64,000 nucleotides of DNA from UBA4312 sp002394635 (GCA_946539765.1 CAMNHO010000008.1:1-64000); one strand, 5' to 3'. Counted from the stretch's first letter, positions 50,967 to 60,444 are shown. Translations and numbers: made by a program. Notes: generated by a model from the sequence alone, not told the origin.

Positions 50967-52433
50967 ATGCATAATAATGAATTATTTGATTTTCTGGAAA
51001 ATAAAAAACTGGGTACTGTGCTGCAGAGCGGGAAAAAACATAATTTAGAAAATTTTGAATTCCTGGTCAATGAAGATGCAAGCTCCTCACATTGTTTATA
51101 TATAGGGGTTGCTTCACATATTAAAGAGGATATTACAATGCTGTGCATGTCAAAACCAGCCAGTATCCAGAAGGATGCATCGGTGTTTCTGGTTGATATG
51201 ACGCATATGTCGGAATGTCTGAATGTTGTGACCAATGCGTTTATGCAGGATCAGAAACTGGAAGCGACATTTCAGGAGATATTGACAACTGATCATGAAA
51301 CAATGGATATGGAGCAAATGATAGAGAAAGCCTCCTCTTTCCTTAAACGTCCTTTGATTTTTGTTGATAATGAGTATCGGATCATAGCATCTTCCAAACA
51401 AATATCCATTATTGATTCTTCTTGGAATGCAGCAATCCAGAGAAAACAATGTTCTCCGATGTTTATCCAGGAACTGGAAAAAAAACTGTTGAGCATAGAA
51501 TCTATACAGGATACCAATACTTTTATTATCACCAGGAAAAAGAAAGAAAATGAGTTGGTAGCGATACTGACATCCCAACAGCATCCTGTAGGATATTTGA
51601 TCATGCTGGATAATATGAAAGGATTTGATCCGTATCATTTCCGCTATCTGTCAAGAATCGGAGACAATCTGGTATCAATCGTAAAAAGTATGGATCAGTA
51701 TTCCTATCTTTTTAACAATCTATATGAGAGCATGCTTCGCAGTTTGCTGGAGGGAAACTATGTCCGAGGCTTAAGAGTCAATAAATGGAATCAACATATG
51801 TACTGTGTCTGCATATATTTAAAGAAACAGGCGTTACCGTACCGTTTATATATACGGCGTCAGCTACATGAGATGATGGATGATTGTTATGTTGTGGAAT
51901 ACGGAAATGGCTTAACAATCGTATTGACAGAGGATGAGCTGAGGGTTTTATATGAGCAGGTTACACAGTCGGATCTGATGAATTCAATACGGAGCATTGG
52001 AATTTCAAAGAGTCTGGATAATATATATCTTTTACCACAAGCTTACAAACAAGCAGAAATCGGCTGCCGGATCCTGGAAAAGATTCCTATGGACCCTCCG
52101 ATCATGAATTATAAACAAACCTTGTTTTATCAGATTATCGATACAGCGCCGGAGGAACTGGTAAAAGAATACATTCATCCAGGTATACAAAAGCTGTTTG
52201 ATTATGATATGTCAAGGAATACGCATTTATTGAAAACATTGGAGGTATACATAGAAAAAAACCTGAATGCTAAAGAAGCGGCCGCAGAACTTTTTCTTCA
52301 TCGCAATACCTTGAATTACCGTTTAAAACAAATTGGTGAGATTTCTGGGTTGACAACATTGGATGCGGATACGGTCTTTCATATTTATGCGTCGTATAAA
52401 ATTATCCGTTATTTAGGATTTTACAATGATTAA
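50967..52433 (+). CDS. PucR/CdaR-type transcriptional regulator
   Basis: A 488-residue regulator with a divergent sensory N-terminus (no match I recognise), a central GGDEF-like region about 280-400 and a C-terminal PucR helix-turn-helix (LLKTLEVYIEKNLNAKEAAAELFLHRNTLNYRLKQI, residues 430-465). Such proteins switch metabolic genes by small molecules. Target unknown: neighbours are atpC and a tRNA. Starts with a weak ribosome site (ACAGG). Confidence 0.82.
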   Translation: MHNNELFDFLENKKLGTVLQSGKKHNLENFEFLVNEDASSSHCLYIGVASHIKEDITMLCMSKPASIQKDASVFLVDMTHMSECLNVVTNAFMQDQKLEATFQEILTTDHETMDMEQMIEKASSFLKRPLIFVDNEYRIIASSKQISIIDSSWNAAIQRKQCSPMFIQELEKKLLSIESIQDTNTFIITRKKKENELVAILTSQQHPVGYLIMLDNMKGFDPYHFRYLSRIGDNLVSIVKSMDQYSYLFNNLYESMLRSLLEGNYVRGLRVNKWNQHMYCVCIYLKKQALPYRLYIRRQLHEMMDDCYVVEYGNGLTIVLTEDELRVLYEQVTQSDLMNSIRSIGISKSLDNIYLLPQAYKQAEIGCRILEKIPMDPPIMNYKQTLFYQIIDTAPEELVKEYIHPGIQKLFDYDMSRNTHLLKTLEVYIEKNLNAKEAAAELFLHRNTLNYRLKQIGEISGLTTLDADTVFHIYASYKIIRYLGFYND

Positions 52434-52481
52434 ATAATAGTGGATATTCAAAAAAGGATATGATAAAATAATTGAGCAAAC

Positions 52482-52556
52482 GGCGCGTTCGGCAAGCGGT
52501 TAAGCCACAGCCCTCTCAAGGCTGTATCACGGGTTCAAATCCCGTACGCGCTACCA
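52482..52556 (+). tRNA. tRNA-Glu (anticodon CTC)
   Basis: 75 nt including encoded CCA. Acceptor GGCGCGT/ACGCGCT (G1-T72 wobble), anticodon stem CAGCC/GGCTG with loop CTCTCAA giving CTC, T arm ACGGG-TTCAAAT-CCCGT. Reads GAG. The D arm and overall body match Gram-positive tRNA-Glu. Followed by its own terminator. Confidence 0.92.
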
Positions 52557-52565
52557 TAAGCTCAT

Positions 52566-52590
52566 AACCCTTTGTATAAAGGGTTTTTTT
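52566..52590 (+). terminator. Intrinsic terminator after tRNA-Glu
   Basis: AACCCTTT, loop GTAT, AAAGGGTT and T-run. Confidence 0.92.
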
Positions 52591-52604
52591 GTTTTCTATT
52601 AGAA

Positions 52605-52631
52605 TATAAAAAAGGCACATAGTTATGTGCC
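52605..52631 (-). terminator. Intrinsic terminator for rubredoxin
   Basis: On the minus strand GGCACATA/TATGTGCC hairpin followed by T-run. Confidence 0.85.
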
Positions 52632-52641
52632 AGGTTTTATA

Positions 52642-52797
52642 CTATGCTGCTGAGAAATCGTCTTTTCCGGCTCCGCATAATGGACATTCAAAGTCGGCCG
52701 GCAGGTCTTCAAACTTGGTTCCTGGAGCAATTCCGTTATCCGGATCACCTAAGGCTTCATCATATTCCCATCCACATACATCACATACATATTTCAT
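52642..52797 (-). CDS. Rubredoxin
   Basis: A 51-residue rubredoxin, MKYVCDVCGWEYDEALGDPD at the N-terminus and the second metal loop FECPLCGAGK: two CxxC pairs (Cys5/Cys8 and Cys38/Cys41) that hold one iron. AAAGGAGG lies 8 nt before the ATG. Rubredoxins pass single electrons in anaerobes, often to peroxide- or superoxide-reducing enzymes; no partner is adjacent. Ends in a hairpin plus T-run. Confidence 0.95.
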   Translation of the reverse strand: MKYVCDVCGWEYDEALGDPDNGIAPGTKFEDLPADFECPLCGAGKDDFSAA

Positions 52798-52985
52798 GAA
52801 TATTTCCTCCTTTATAATTCTATGTTTCTATTTTACTTTGGATTTAAAAAAGAAGGTAGAGATATGCCTATAAAATAGTAAGAATTATCTAACTAAGGTG
52901 ATTTCAATAGGAAAATGTACTTTATTTTTCATTATGGTGTATAATAGCTTTTATAGTGATATAGCTGTGAAATGCGGAGGATATT

Positions 52986-54344
52986 ATGAATATCATTATT
53001 GTAGGTGGCGGCAAGGTTGGATTTGCCTTAGCTGCACAATTGGATAAAGAAGGGCATGACGTTTCATTAATTGATAATAATGCCAGTGTTCTTGAAAAAG
53101 CCAGTAATCAACTGGATGTTGTATGTATCAACGGAAGTGGGGCAGCACCGGATATATTGCGGGCAGCCGGCGTAGAAGATACCGATATTTTGATTGCAGC
53201 GACCAGTAATGATGAAGTGAACATCATGTCATGTTTGGTGGCAAAAAAACTGGGTAGCTCGAATACGATTGCCCGTATACGAAATCCGGAGTATGTTCCG
53301 GCTGCACGTTTATTAAGAGATGAACTTGGATTAAGCATGAGTATTAATCCGGAGCGAGCAGCGGCTCGGGAAATTGTACGTTCGATTCGATTCTCAAACC
53401 GGGTCAAAGTTTCCACCTTTCTGAAAGGGCGCGTGGAGCTGGCTGAAATCATCGTACGTGAGAATAACCCTCTGGTAAATCAAACAGTCCAGAAAATTTC
53501 ATCCCAATATAAACAGGATATTCTGGTTTGTGCTATTGTTCGTGATGAACAGGTTTTGATTCCCAGTGGTATCGATATAGTTAAAGAAGGAGACCGTATC
53601 TCTATTATCGGAACTACACAAGATGTTGAAAAATTCCTGATTGCCACAGGCGTCAGTCAGTATCGTGAATTTAATGAGATAATGATCATCGGTGGTGGTC
53701 GTATTACGTACTATTTGACGCATATGATGCTGGGGATGGGAATACAGGTCAAGATCATTGAACAAAACGCAAAGAAATGCCAAGATCTGGCCAGCTTATT
53801 CCCGACAGCGAATATTATTCATGGGGATGGAACGGATCAGGATTTCCTGCGCAGTGAAAATCTTTCGGAAATGGATGCTTTTATCGCTTTAACGGATAAT
53901 GATGAAGAAAACGTCATTGTTTCTATGTTTGCATCCAGTGAAGGGGTCGAACATGTATTACCAAAGATCAATCGTGTTTCCCTGGGATTCTTAATGGAAA
54001 AAGTGGGTCTGGTAAACTACATCACGCCTAAGAACATTACAGCAGACCGTATCGTTCAATATGTACGTGCGATGCAGAATGCGGTCGGCAGTAATGTTGA
54101 ATCGATGGTTACTATGTTTGAGGATCGTGTTGAAGTGTTGGAATTCCATATTCGATCAAATTGCAAGTTTATCGGCATTCCTTTAAAAGACCTGGTTTTC
54201 AGGAAAGGAATCATTATCGGTTATATTTCCAACAAGGACGGTTCGGTTATAGCTACAGGGGATTCTCGCATTCAGGTCGATGATACAGTGGTTGTAATCA
54301 GCGCGGTACGGAAGTTGAGGGATATCAACGATGTTTTGGCTTAA
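52986..54344 (+). CDS. trkA: Trk potassium uptake protein TrkA
   Basis: A 452-residue cytoplasmic gating subunit with two RCK units: NAD(H)-binding IIIVGGGKVGFALAAQL at residue 3 and a second, altered IMIIGGGRITYYLTHMM near 232, each followed by a TrkA-C (RCK_C) domain. RCK_C domains in Bacillota can bind c-di-AMP, which would tie this to gdpP at 39122. GCGGAGG precedes the ATG. Overlaps trkH by 14 nt. Confidence 0.95.
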   Translation: MNIIIVGGGKVGFALAAQLDKEGHDVSLIDNNASVLEKASNQLDVVCINGSGAAPDILRAAGVEDTDILIAATSNDEVNIMSCLVAKKLGSSNTIARIRNPEYVPAARLLRDELGLSMSINPERAAAREIVRSIRFSNRVKVSTFLKGRVELAEIIVRENNPLVNQTVQKISSQYKQDILVCAIVRDEQVLIPSGIDIVKEGDRISIIGTTQDVEKFLIATGVSQYREFNEIMIIGGGRITYYLTHMMLGMGIQVKIIEQNAKKCQDLASLFPTANIIHGDGTDQDFLRSENLSEMDAFIALTDNDEENVIVSMFASSEGVEHVLPKINRVSLGFLMEKVGLVNYITPKNITADRIVQYVRAMQNAVGSNVESMVTMFEDRVEVLEFHIRSNCKFIGIPLKDLVFRKGIIIGYISNKDGSVIATGDSRIQVDDTVVVISAVRKLRDINDVLA

Positions 54345-55866
54345 AAGAGAGTTTCAAAAGCTTAATTGGCAAGTCATTGGAAATATTGTGGGCATGGTGT
54401 TGATAGCTTTAGCCTGTTTGATGTTGCTTCCTGTAATTTGCGGTTTAATTTATAAAGAAATAGATGATGTGCTATGTTTTCTGCTTGTCATCGGAATCAG
54501 CTTGATATTGGGATTTCCGTTAAGCCGCCTGAAGGTGAAACATGCACAGTATTTTGCCCGGGATGGTTTAATTGCAGTAGGATTATGCTGGCTTGTTGTA
54601 TCTGTTTTCGGAGCCCTGCCTTTCTATATCTCAGGAACAATTCCAAAATTCATTGACTGTTTCTTTGAAACAGTATCCGGGTTTACAACGACAGGATCCA
54701 GCATCCTGCCTGAGGTAGAGTCTTTACCGCGATGTATGTTGTTCTGGCGAAGCTTTACGCACTGGGTTGGAGGTATGGGAATTCTTGTGTTTGTACTGGC
54801 TATCCTGCCTAAATCAAACGATCATTCCATGCATCTGCTAAGGGCGGAATCGCCAGGACCTGTCATTGATAAACTGGTCCCTAGATTACGCAAGAGCTCC
54901 TTTATCTTATATTCTATTTACATGGCCTTGACCATTATAGAAATACTGTTTTTGCTGGTGGGTAAGATGCCACTGTTTGATACATTGTGCAATACATTCG
55001 GAACAGCGGGAACTGGTGGATTCAGTGTTACAAACCAAGGAATTGGACAATATGGCAATGCGTATTATGAGATGGTTATTTCCATCTTTATGATCTTGTT
55101 CGGGATTAACTTTAACTTTTATTTCCTGATGCTGATCAAGGAGTTCAAAACAGCATTCAAAATGGAAGAGGTCCGAGTTTACTTGCTTATTATATTGACT
55201 TCCGTCACAATGATTGCGTTGAATATCGCTCCTTTGTATGATGGGTCTTATGTACAGGCATTTCGTTATTCATTGTTCCAGGTAGCCAGTATCATAACAA
55301 CAACAGGTTATTCATCGTTTAATTTTGATCTTTGGCCGACTTTTTCTAAAATTATTCTGTTACTTTTAATGGTTGTCGGAGCCTGTGCAGGATCAACCGG
55401 TGGAGGTATTAAAGTCAGCCGTTTGATCATCTTGGTAAAAAAGATCCGTTTAGATCTGCAGAAGACGATCCATCCGAATAAAGTACAGGTTGTAACCTCT
55501 GAAGGGAAGGCCATTCCAAAGCGTGTTGTGGATCAAGTAACAGGATATTTCAGCTGTTTTATGCTCTTGGTAGCTATTATCACATTGATCGTATCTTTGG
55601 ATGGAAAAGACTTTGAAACGACCGTTTCTGCGGTCTTTGCGTGCATCGGAAATATCGGACCTGGATTTGGTGTGTGTGGACCATTTGGAAACTTTGGATC
55701 CTTTTCCACGTTATCAAAACTGGTTTTGTCTATCGCAATGTTGATAGGTCGTTTGGAAATCTATCCGATTCTGATATTCATAGCACCGTTTGTTGGTAAG
55801 GAATATAAGTTACGGCATAAATACGAAGACTCTGTGAATGAGTTCATGGATGAGGATAGCGTATAG
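54331..55866 (+). CDS. trkH: Trk potassium uptake channel TrkH
   Basis: A 511-residue membrane protein with four pore loops of the Trk/Ktr type; filter-like TTTGSS (about residue 126), GTGGFS, TTTGYSSF and GNIGPGFG are visible. Forms the potassium pathway gated by TrkA. Followed by a strong terminator. Confidence 0.95.
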   Translation: MFWLKREFQKLNWQVIGNIVGMVLIALACLMLLPVICGLIYKEIDDVLCFLLVIGISLILGFPLSRLKVKHAQYFARDGLIAVGLCWLVVSVFGALPFYISGTIPKFIDCFFETVSGFTTTGSSILPEVESLPRCMLFWRSFTHWVGGMGILVFVLAILPKSNDHSMHLLRAESPGPVIDKLVPRLRKSSFILYSIYMALTIIEILFLLVGKMPLFDTLCNTFGTAGTGGFSVTNQGIGQYGNAYYEMVISIFMILFGINFNFYFLMLIKEFKTAFKMEEVRVYLLIILTSVTMIALNIAPLYDGSYVQAFRYSLFQVASIITTTGYSSFNFDLWPTFSKIILLLLMVVGACAGSTGGGIKVSRLIILVKKIRLDLQKTIHPNKVQVVTSEGKAIPKRVVDQVTGYFSCFMLLVAIITLIVSLDGKDFETTVSAVFACIGNIGPGFGVCGPFGNFGSFSTLSKLVLSIAMLIGRLEIYPILIFIAPFVGKEYKLRHKYEDSVNEFMDEDSV

Positions 55867-55868
55867 GA

Positions 55869-55907
55869 AAAATACAGTCTGCCTGTGCAAAGCAGACTGT
55901 ATTTTTT
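55869..55907 (+). terminator. Intrinsic terminator after trkH
   Basis: AATACAGTCTGC / GCAGACTGTATT with 9-nt loop and T-run. Confidence 0.93.
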
Positions 55908-55975
55908 GGTTTAAGAAAATATTAAGGTTCTTAAAGAGAGATTGTGACTATAATATGTATAGAAGAGGATGAGCT

Positions 55976-56752
55976 ATGTGGTCTAGAAAAGAAATTAAAG
56001 AAAAAGGACGACGGTCTTTTAAAAATAATTTTTGGAAGACGATCCTGATCAGTCTGCTTCTGATTATAATTGGAGCAGGTGGTCTGTTTGGTGGTGGCAC
56101 TTTCCGTTTTATTGCCGAACTTGATGACTCTTCCGGGCAAACCGTCGAACAAATGACTTCTGTAGATGATAATCTACAGTTTGAAGAACAGGAAATCATT
56201 GACACAGACAAGCCTGGGAACATTTCTGGTTTTTTGGTTCTTGTCATTGCTGTGGGAGCAGTGCTTTTCTTTGTGTTGGCGTGCAGTGTAGTGATGGCAC
56301 TAACAGCGTTGATCATAAATCCGATCGAGGTAGGTATCCGAAGGTTTTTTATACGAAATCTGAATGGAAAGGCCCAGATTAGTGAAATTGGATCCGGTTT
56401 TGATATGAATTACAAGGAAAATGTGAAAACTTTGTTTTTCCGGGATCTTTATATCCTGCTATGGACTTGTCTGTTGGTGATACCTGGTATCGTAAAAGCA
56501 TATGAGTATCGAATGATTCCTTATTTACTGGCTGAGGATACAACATTGACCGCAAAAGAGGCGTTTTTTCAAAGCCGACAGCTGATGAAGGGACAAAAAT
56601 GGAATGCCTTTGTGTTAGATCTTTCCTTTCTCGGATGGAACATGTTGAGTATCTTTACCTTAGGAATCTTAGGGATTTTATTTGTAAATCCATATCGTAA
56701 TATGACAAATGCAGCATTATATGAAAGGCTGCGCTATGGAGGTTCATTATGA
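55976..56752 (+). CDS. DUF975 family membrane protein
   Basis: A 258-residue protein with about five membrane segments, starting SRKEIKEKGRRSFKNNFWKT, the DUF975 hallmark; AYEYRMIPYLLAEDT and LMKGQKWNAFVLDLSFLGW are also family blocks. Function unknown. It overlaps the response regulator by 4 nt, so DUF975 and the two-component pair form one operon; it may be the output or part of the sensing. Confidence 0.82.
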   Translation: MWSRKEIKEKGRRSFKNNFWKTILISLLLIIIGAGGLFGGGTFRFIAELDDSSGQTVEQMTSVDDNLQFEEQEIIDTDKPGNISGFLVLVIAVGAVLFFVLACSVVMALTALIINPIEVGIRRFFIRNLNGKAQISEIGSGFDMNYKENVKTLFFRDLYILLWTCLLVIPGIVKAYEYRMIPYLLAEDTTLTAKEAFFQSRQLMKGQKWNAFVLDLSFLGWNMLSIFTLGILGILFVNPYRNMTNAALYERLRYGGSL

Positions 56753-57435
56753 CGCCGACTATTTTGATTGCAGATGATGAAAAAGAGATCCGTATGGTTC
56801 TAAAACTCTATTTGGAAAATGCGGGGTATCATGTGCTGGAATCTTCTGACGGGCAGATGGCAATGGATATAATGAATAAAGAAACAGTGGATCTTTGCCT
56901 TTTGGATATCATGATGCCAAAGAAGGATGGATTTCAGGTCTTGAAGGAAATTCGTCATACATATTCGATTCCTGTGATCATTCTTTCTGCCAGAGATCAG
57001 GATTCGGATAAGATCCTGGGATTGGATCTGGGGGCGGATGATTATATCGTAAAACCGTTCAATCCATTGGAAGCTGTAGCACGTGTAAATTCGAATATGC
57101 GTCGATGGAAAAAACTAGGAGCCGCACAAGAGGATGTGCGCTTGTTGACATGTCGGGATCTGGTGTTGGATCCGGAATCCTGTACTTTGAAAAAAGGAAA
57201 TGAGATCATAGATCTGACATCGGTTGAATACCGGATCATGGCTTTATTTATGGAACATCCGGGAAAGGTTTTTACTAAGCAGCAGATATATGAACATGGA
57301 TGGAACGAGGATTATGTGATTGCTGATAACAATATCATGGTATGTATTAGCAAGCTGCGGGCAAAACTGTCACAAAATCCTTCTGAATATATCAAGACAA
57401 TACGTGGATTGGGGTATCGACTTGAAAAGGGATAA
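56749..57435 (+). CDS. OmpR-family response regulator
   Basis: A 228-residue regulator: receiver with phospho-acceptor Asp53 (CLLDIMMPKKDG), Asp9/Asp10 and Lys in DDYIVKPF; winged-helix DNA-binding domain at about 130-228 (LTSVEYRIMALFMEHPGKVFTKQQIYE). The cognate kinase starts inside its last codons. Confidence 0.95.
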   Translation: MTPTILIADDEKEIRMVLKLYLENAGYHVLESSDGQMAMDIMNKETVDLCLLDIMMPKKDGFQVLKEIRHTYSIPVIILSARDQDSDKILGLDLGADDYIVKPFNPLEAVARVNSNMRRWKKLGAAQEDVRLLTCRDLVLDPESCTLKKGNEIIDLTSVEYRIMALFMEHPGKVFTKQQIYEHGWNEDYVIADNNIMVCISKLRAKLSQNPSEYIKTIRGLGYRLEKG

Positions 57436-58486
57436 TTTAAAGAGATATCTGATTCGGCAGTTTTGTCTTACGATTGTTCTTGTGGTATTAGCAGAAGTTG
57501 TGATCATGGAACTGGAAATATTGGTGTTTGGGCCATTTTTAAAATACTTATTACAGATTCCTTTTACACAGTCATTTTCCTTAGGGACATGGCTTGCCTG
57601 GATCACATACATCTTTCGCAACTTTCTGTTAGGAACCGGGCAGATTGGTTTATGGGGGCTGTTGAGCCAGTCGTTTTCCTTCCTGTTTGTCGTATTGATG
57701 GTTGCTTTGATCCTGCTTCCTGTTGTGATTGGAAGTATTGTCTTTGCGTCCGGAGTGGAGAGAAAAATGACAAAGATCCAAAAAGAACAGGAAGAAAAAC
57801 AGATGGAAACAATAAAAAAACGAAATCAGATGTTATCGAATGTGGCCCATGACCTGCGTACACCGATCACCTCCATCCAAGGTATGTCGCAGGCCTTAAA
57901 GGACAATATGATCTCAGATTCAGATACAAAAAAGGAATATATTCAGTCTATATATAATCAGTCAAAAAAAATGTCAGATTTGATTTCCGTTTTATTTGAA
58001 TACACAAAGGTGGATAGTATCGGTTTTTCAATTCATCGGCAGAAAGTCGATATCAATGAGATGCTGATGCGTGAGGCGGCGAATTTATATCCGGATGCTG
58101 AAAAAAGGCAAATGGAAATGGAGATAGATATTCCGGAAACCGTTTGTACTATCTATGCGGATGAAACACAGATGAGCCGTGTTATTGCGAATTTGTTGAT
58201 CAATGCCATTCGTCATAATGAAGAAGGGACAACAATTAAAGTGCAGCTCAAGGAAATTGCCGGTGCGATTCAGATCATCATAGCGGATAATGGTGTGGAA
58301 CTCCATCAGGGACAGGCGTTGTTCGAACCTTTCGTAAGAGGAGATGCTTCGAGAAAATCCGAAGGCAGTGGCCTGGGTTTATCAATTGTAAAAAGGATAG
58401 TGGAACTACATCAGTATACAATACAGCTGAAGCAGCCGTATGAAACGTATACAAAAGCCTTTGTGATTACATGTGATAAGATATAA
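57422..58486 (+). CDS. Sensor histidine kinase
   Basis: A 354-residue kinase (from a TTG start). Two membrane helices (about 12-35 and 88-113) with a short outside loop, phospho-acceptor His143 in SNVAHDLRTPITSI, N box NLLINAIRHNEEG, G boxes IADNGVELHQ and GSGLGLSIVKRIV. The TTG at 57422 has GGGG 7 nt upstream and overlaps the response regulator by 14 nt; an ATG at 57320 would give a 34-residue extension deep inside that gene and is rejected. Confidence 0.92.
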   Translation: MKRDNLKRYLIRQFCLTIVLVVLAEVVIMELEILVFGPFLKYLLQIPFTQSFSLGTWLAWITYIFRNFLLGTGQIGLWGLLSQSFSFLFVVLMVALILLPVVIGSIVFASGVERKMTKIQKEQEEKQMETIKKRNQMLSNVAHDLRTPITSIQGMSQALKDNMISDSDTKKEYIQSIYNQSKKMSDLISVLFEYTKVDSIGFSIHRQKVDINEMLMREAANLYPDAEKRQMEMEIDIPETVCTIYADETQMSRVIANLLINAIRHNEEGTTIKVQLKEIAGAIQIIIADNGVELHQGQALFEPFVRGDASRKSEGSGLGLSIVKRIVELHQYTIQLKQPYETYTKAFVITCDKI

Positions 58487-58502
58487 CAAGTAGTTAAATT
58501 AG

Positions 58503-58534
58503 TGGTATAATAAAAAGGCAGGAATTAACCTGCC
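58503..58534 (+). promoter_or_regulatory. Extended -10 promoter and leader hairpin for gpsA
   Basis: TGGTATAAT (TG at 58503, TATAAT 58506-58511) is an extended -10. The new transcript then begins with GGCAGG-AATTAA-CCTGCC (58517-58534), a hairpin without T-run, which may protect the 5' end rather than terminate. Confidence 0.6.
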
Positions 58535-58557
58535 TAAAGAAATTGAGGTTTGATACA

Positions 58558-59556
58558 TTGAAAATAGGAGTACTAGGAACGGGAACCTGGGGAACGGCAC
58601 TTGGAAGATTATTATCGAATGCCGGTCATGATGTGATGATGTGGTCACCGATCGATCAGGAGATTCGTGATCTGTCAACGAAACGGGTTCATAAAAACCT
58701 GCCGGGTATGGTCATTCCGGATGCGATTATCTTTACTGGGAATCTGGAAGAAGCATGCCGGCAAAAGGATATCATCGTATTTGCGGTGCCGTCTGTATTT
58801 GTTCGTAATACCGCTGTGCAGGCCAAGCCTTATATTCCGGATAATCAACTGATTGTCGATGTCGCCAAAGGAATAGAACCGGATACTTTATTGACAATGA
58901 CCGGAATCCTTCAGGATGTTTTGCAGGGACATCAGCGACTGGTCGCTTTATCCGGTCCCACGCATGCTGAAGAAGTGGCTTTGGACTTATTGACGACCAT
59001 TGTATCTGCTTCCCGGGATGAGCAGGCAGCCTTAACGGTACAAAAGGTTTTTTCTACACCGAAAATGCGGGTATATACCAATAAGGATATCCTTGGCGTG
59101 GAACTGTGTGGTGCCTTAAAGAATATAGTGGCTTTGGCAAGCGGAATCGCTAAAGGGCAGGGTTACGGCGATAATGCCCGAGCTGCCTTAATAACTCGCG
59201 GAGCTGTTGAAATCGGTCGTTTGGGAATGAAAATGGGATGTAAAGAACGAACCTTCTCCGGGCTGGCAGGTGTTGGAGACCTGATTGTTACGGCTACTAG
59301 TGAGCATTCCCGCAACAACAGAGCAGGGTATTTGATTGGAACCGGATTATCGGTGGAACAGGCTGTCAAAGAAGTAGGAATGGTTGTAGAAGGCATTCAT
59401 GCGATTCCGGCAGCTATGAAGCTGTCGAAGGAATATGATGCTGAAATGCCGATTGTTTCCGCTGTCAATGCGGTCATCAACGAGCACAAACAACCAGAGG
59501 ATGTCATTCGGGAATTGATGGAACGTGAAGAAAAATCAGAACTAAACCGGTATTAA
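58558..59556 (+). CDS. gpsA: Glycerol-3-phosphate dehydrogenase [NAD(P)+]
   Basis: A 332-residue enzyme that makes sn-glycerol-3-phosphate from dihydroxyacetone phosphate. KIGVLGTGTWGTALGRLL nucleotide fold, LSGPTHAEEVA, and GVELCGALKNIVALASGIAKGQGYGDNARAAL are typical. The start is TTG at 58558 (GAGG 9 nt upstream); another TTG at 58543 would overlap the ribosome site. It supplies the precursor for tagD next door and for phospholipids. Confidence 0.95.
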   Translation: MKIGVLGTGTWGTALGRLLSNAGHDVMMWSPIDQEIRDLSTKRVHKNLPGMVIPDAIIFTGNLEEACRQKDIIVFAVPSVFVRNTAVQAKPYIPDNQLIVDVAKGIEPDTLLTMTGILQDVLQGHQRLVALSGPTHAEEVALDLLTTIVSASRDEQAALTVQKVFSTPKMRVYTNKDILGVELCGALKNIVALASGIAKGQGYGDNARAALITRGAVEIGRLGMKMGCKERTFSGLAGVGDLIVTATSEHSRNNRAGYLIGTGLSVEQAVKEVGMVVEGIHAIPAAMKLSKEYDAEMPIVSAVNAVINEHKQPEDVIRELMEREEKSELNRY

Positions 59557-59607
59557 GCAGATTCTGATGAAGAACAGTTGATAAAACAGAAAGAAAGAGG
59601 TTCGGAA

Positions 59608-60060
59608 ATGAAACGCGTAATTACTTATGGAACTTATGATTTATTGCATTATGGACACATTAACTTGTTGAGAAGAGCTAAGGCTTTAGGCGATTATCTG
59701 ATTGTTGTTATCTCTACAGATGAGTTCAACTGGAACGAAAAACATAAGAAGTGCTATTTTACCTATGAACAAAGAAAAGCATTGGTAGAAGCCATTCGTT
59801 ATGTTGATTTGGTTATACCGGAAGAAAACTGGTCACAAAAACGTACGGATATGCATGAATATCATGTGGATACCTTTGTAATGGGAGATGACTGGGAAGG
59901 AAAATTTGATTTCCTGAAAGAAGAAGGTGTTGAAGTTGTTTATCTTCCTAGAACACCGGAGATTTCCAGCAGCCAGATGAAAAAAGATCTGTACGATGCA
60001 GCCAGCGTTGGAGAAAGTGAAACCAACCACGATTACATCAACACAGATCCTGACCATTAA
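59608..60060 (+). CDS. tagD: Glycerol-3-phosphate cytidylyltransferase
   Basis: A 150-residue nucleotidyltransferase joining CTP and glycerol-3-phosphate to CDP-glycerol for teichoic acid or related surface polymers. GTYDLLHYGHINLLRRAK holds the HxGH motif; RYVDLVIPE, FVMGDDWEGKFD and EISSSQMKKDL (variant of ISTT) follow. The ATG at 59608 fits AAAGAGG and family length; 51 nt after gpsA. The gpsA-tagD pairing supports a wall polymer role. An acidic 20-residue tail is extra. Confidence 0.93.
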   Translation: MKRVITYGTYDLLHYGHINLLRRAKALGDYLIVVISTDEFNWNEKHKKCYFTYEQRKALVEAIRYVDLVIPEENWSQKRTDMHEYHVDTFVMGDDWEGKFDFLKEEGVEVVYLPRTPEISSSQMKKDLYDAASVGESETNHDYINTDPDH

Positions 60061-60070
60061 TAAGCATAAA

Positions 60071-60109
60071 TAAAGACAGGATGCCGTAAGAACATCCTGT
60101 CTTTACATT
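60071..60109. terminator. Bidirectional intrinsic terminator
   Basis: TAAAGACAGGATG / CATCCTGTCTTTA, 13-bp stem; between convergent tagD and the hypothetical gene at 60103. Confidence 0.85.
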
Positions 60110-60444
60110 TGGGAAAACAGCTTTTTAGCTTCCATGTATCGATCCATATGATAGTCAGGAATTTGCCAGAAGTAGAAACTGGACAAATCATCCGTATCCT
60201 GATTAAATATGGATTCATTGATTTTACGAATAAATACCGGATCAGCGTCAATGATTCGTTTGATATCCATAACAACATGTTTAAACATTTCATAAAAATA
60301 TAGCCGGTTTCCTGCATAGACAGGAATCGTTTTGGAGAAATCCTGAATGCGGTAATGTACATATATATCTCCATCTGCATCATAGACTATTTTACCAATA
60401 TCTCCATCTAAAGTTTCGTATTTAAGAACAAACTGATCTGTCAT
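60103..60444 (-). CDS. Hypothetical protein
   Basis: A 113-residue protein of unknown family, without signal peptide or membrane segment; rich in Asp, Tyr and Phe (GDIGKIVYDADGDIYVHY near the start). AAAGGAG sits at good spacing before the ATG at 60444, so it is probably real. Alone, sharing a terminator with tagD. Confidence 0.65.
   Translation of the reverse strand: MTDQFVLKYETLDGDIGKIVYDADGDIYVHYRIQDFSKTIPVYAGNRLYFYEMFKHVVMDIKRIIDADPVFIRKINESIFNQDTDDLSSFYFWQIPDYHMDRYMEAKKLFSQM

Noticed and set aside
52800..52985. c-di-AMP (ydaO) riboswitch before trkA
   Set aside because: Only about 185 nt, no recognisable ydaO pieces and no terminator between promoter and gene.
57320..57421. ATG at 57320 as start of the histidine kinase
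   Set aside because: Would add 34 residues entirely within the response regulator gene without a ribosome site; TTG at 57422 has GGGG at good spacing.
58517..58534. Terminator between the kinase and gpsA
   Set aside because: The GGCAGG/CCTGCC hairpin has no T-run and lies after an extended -10, so it belongs to the gpsA leader.
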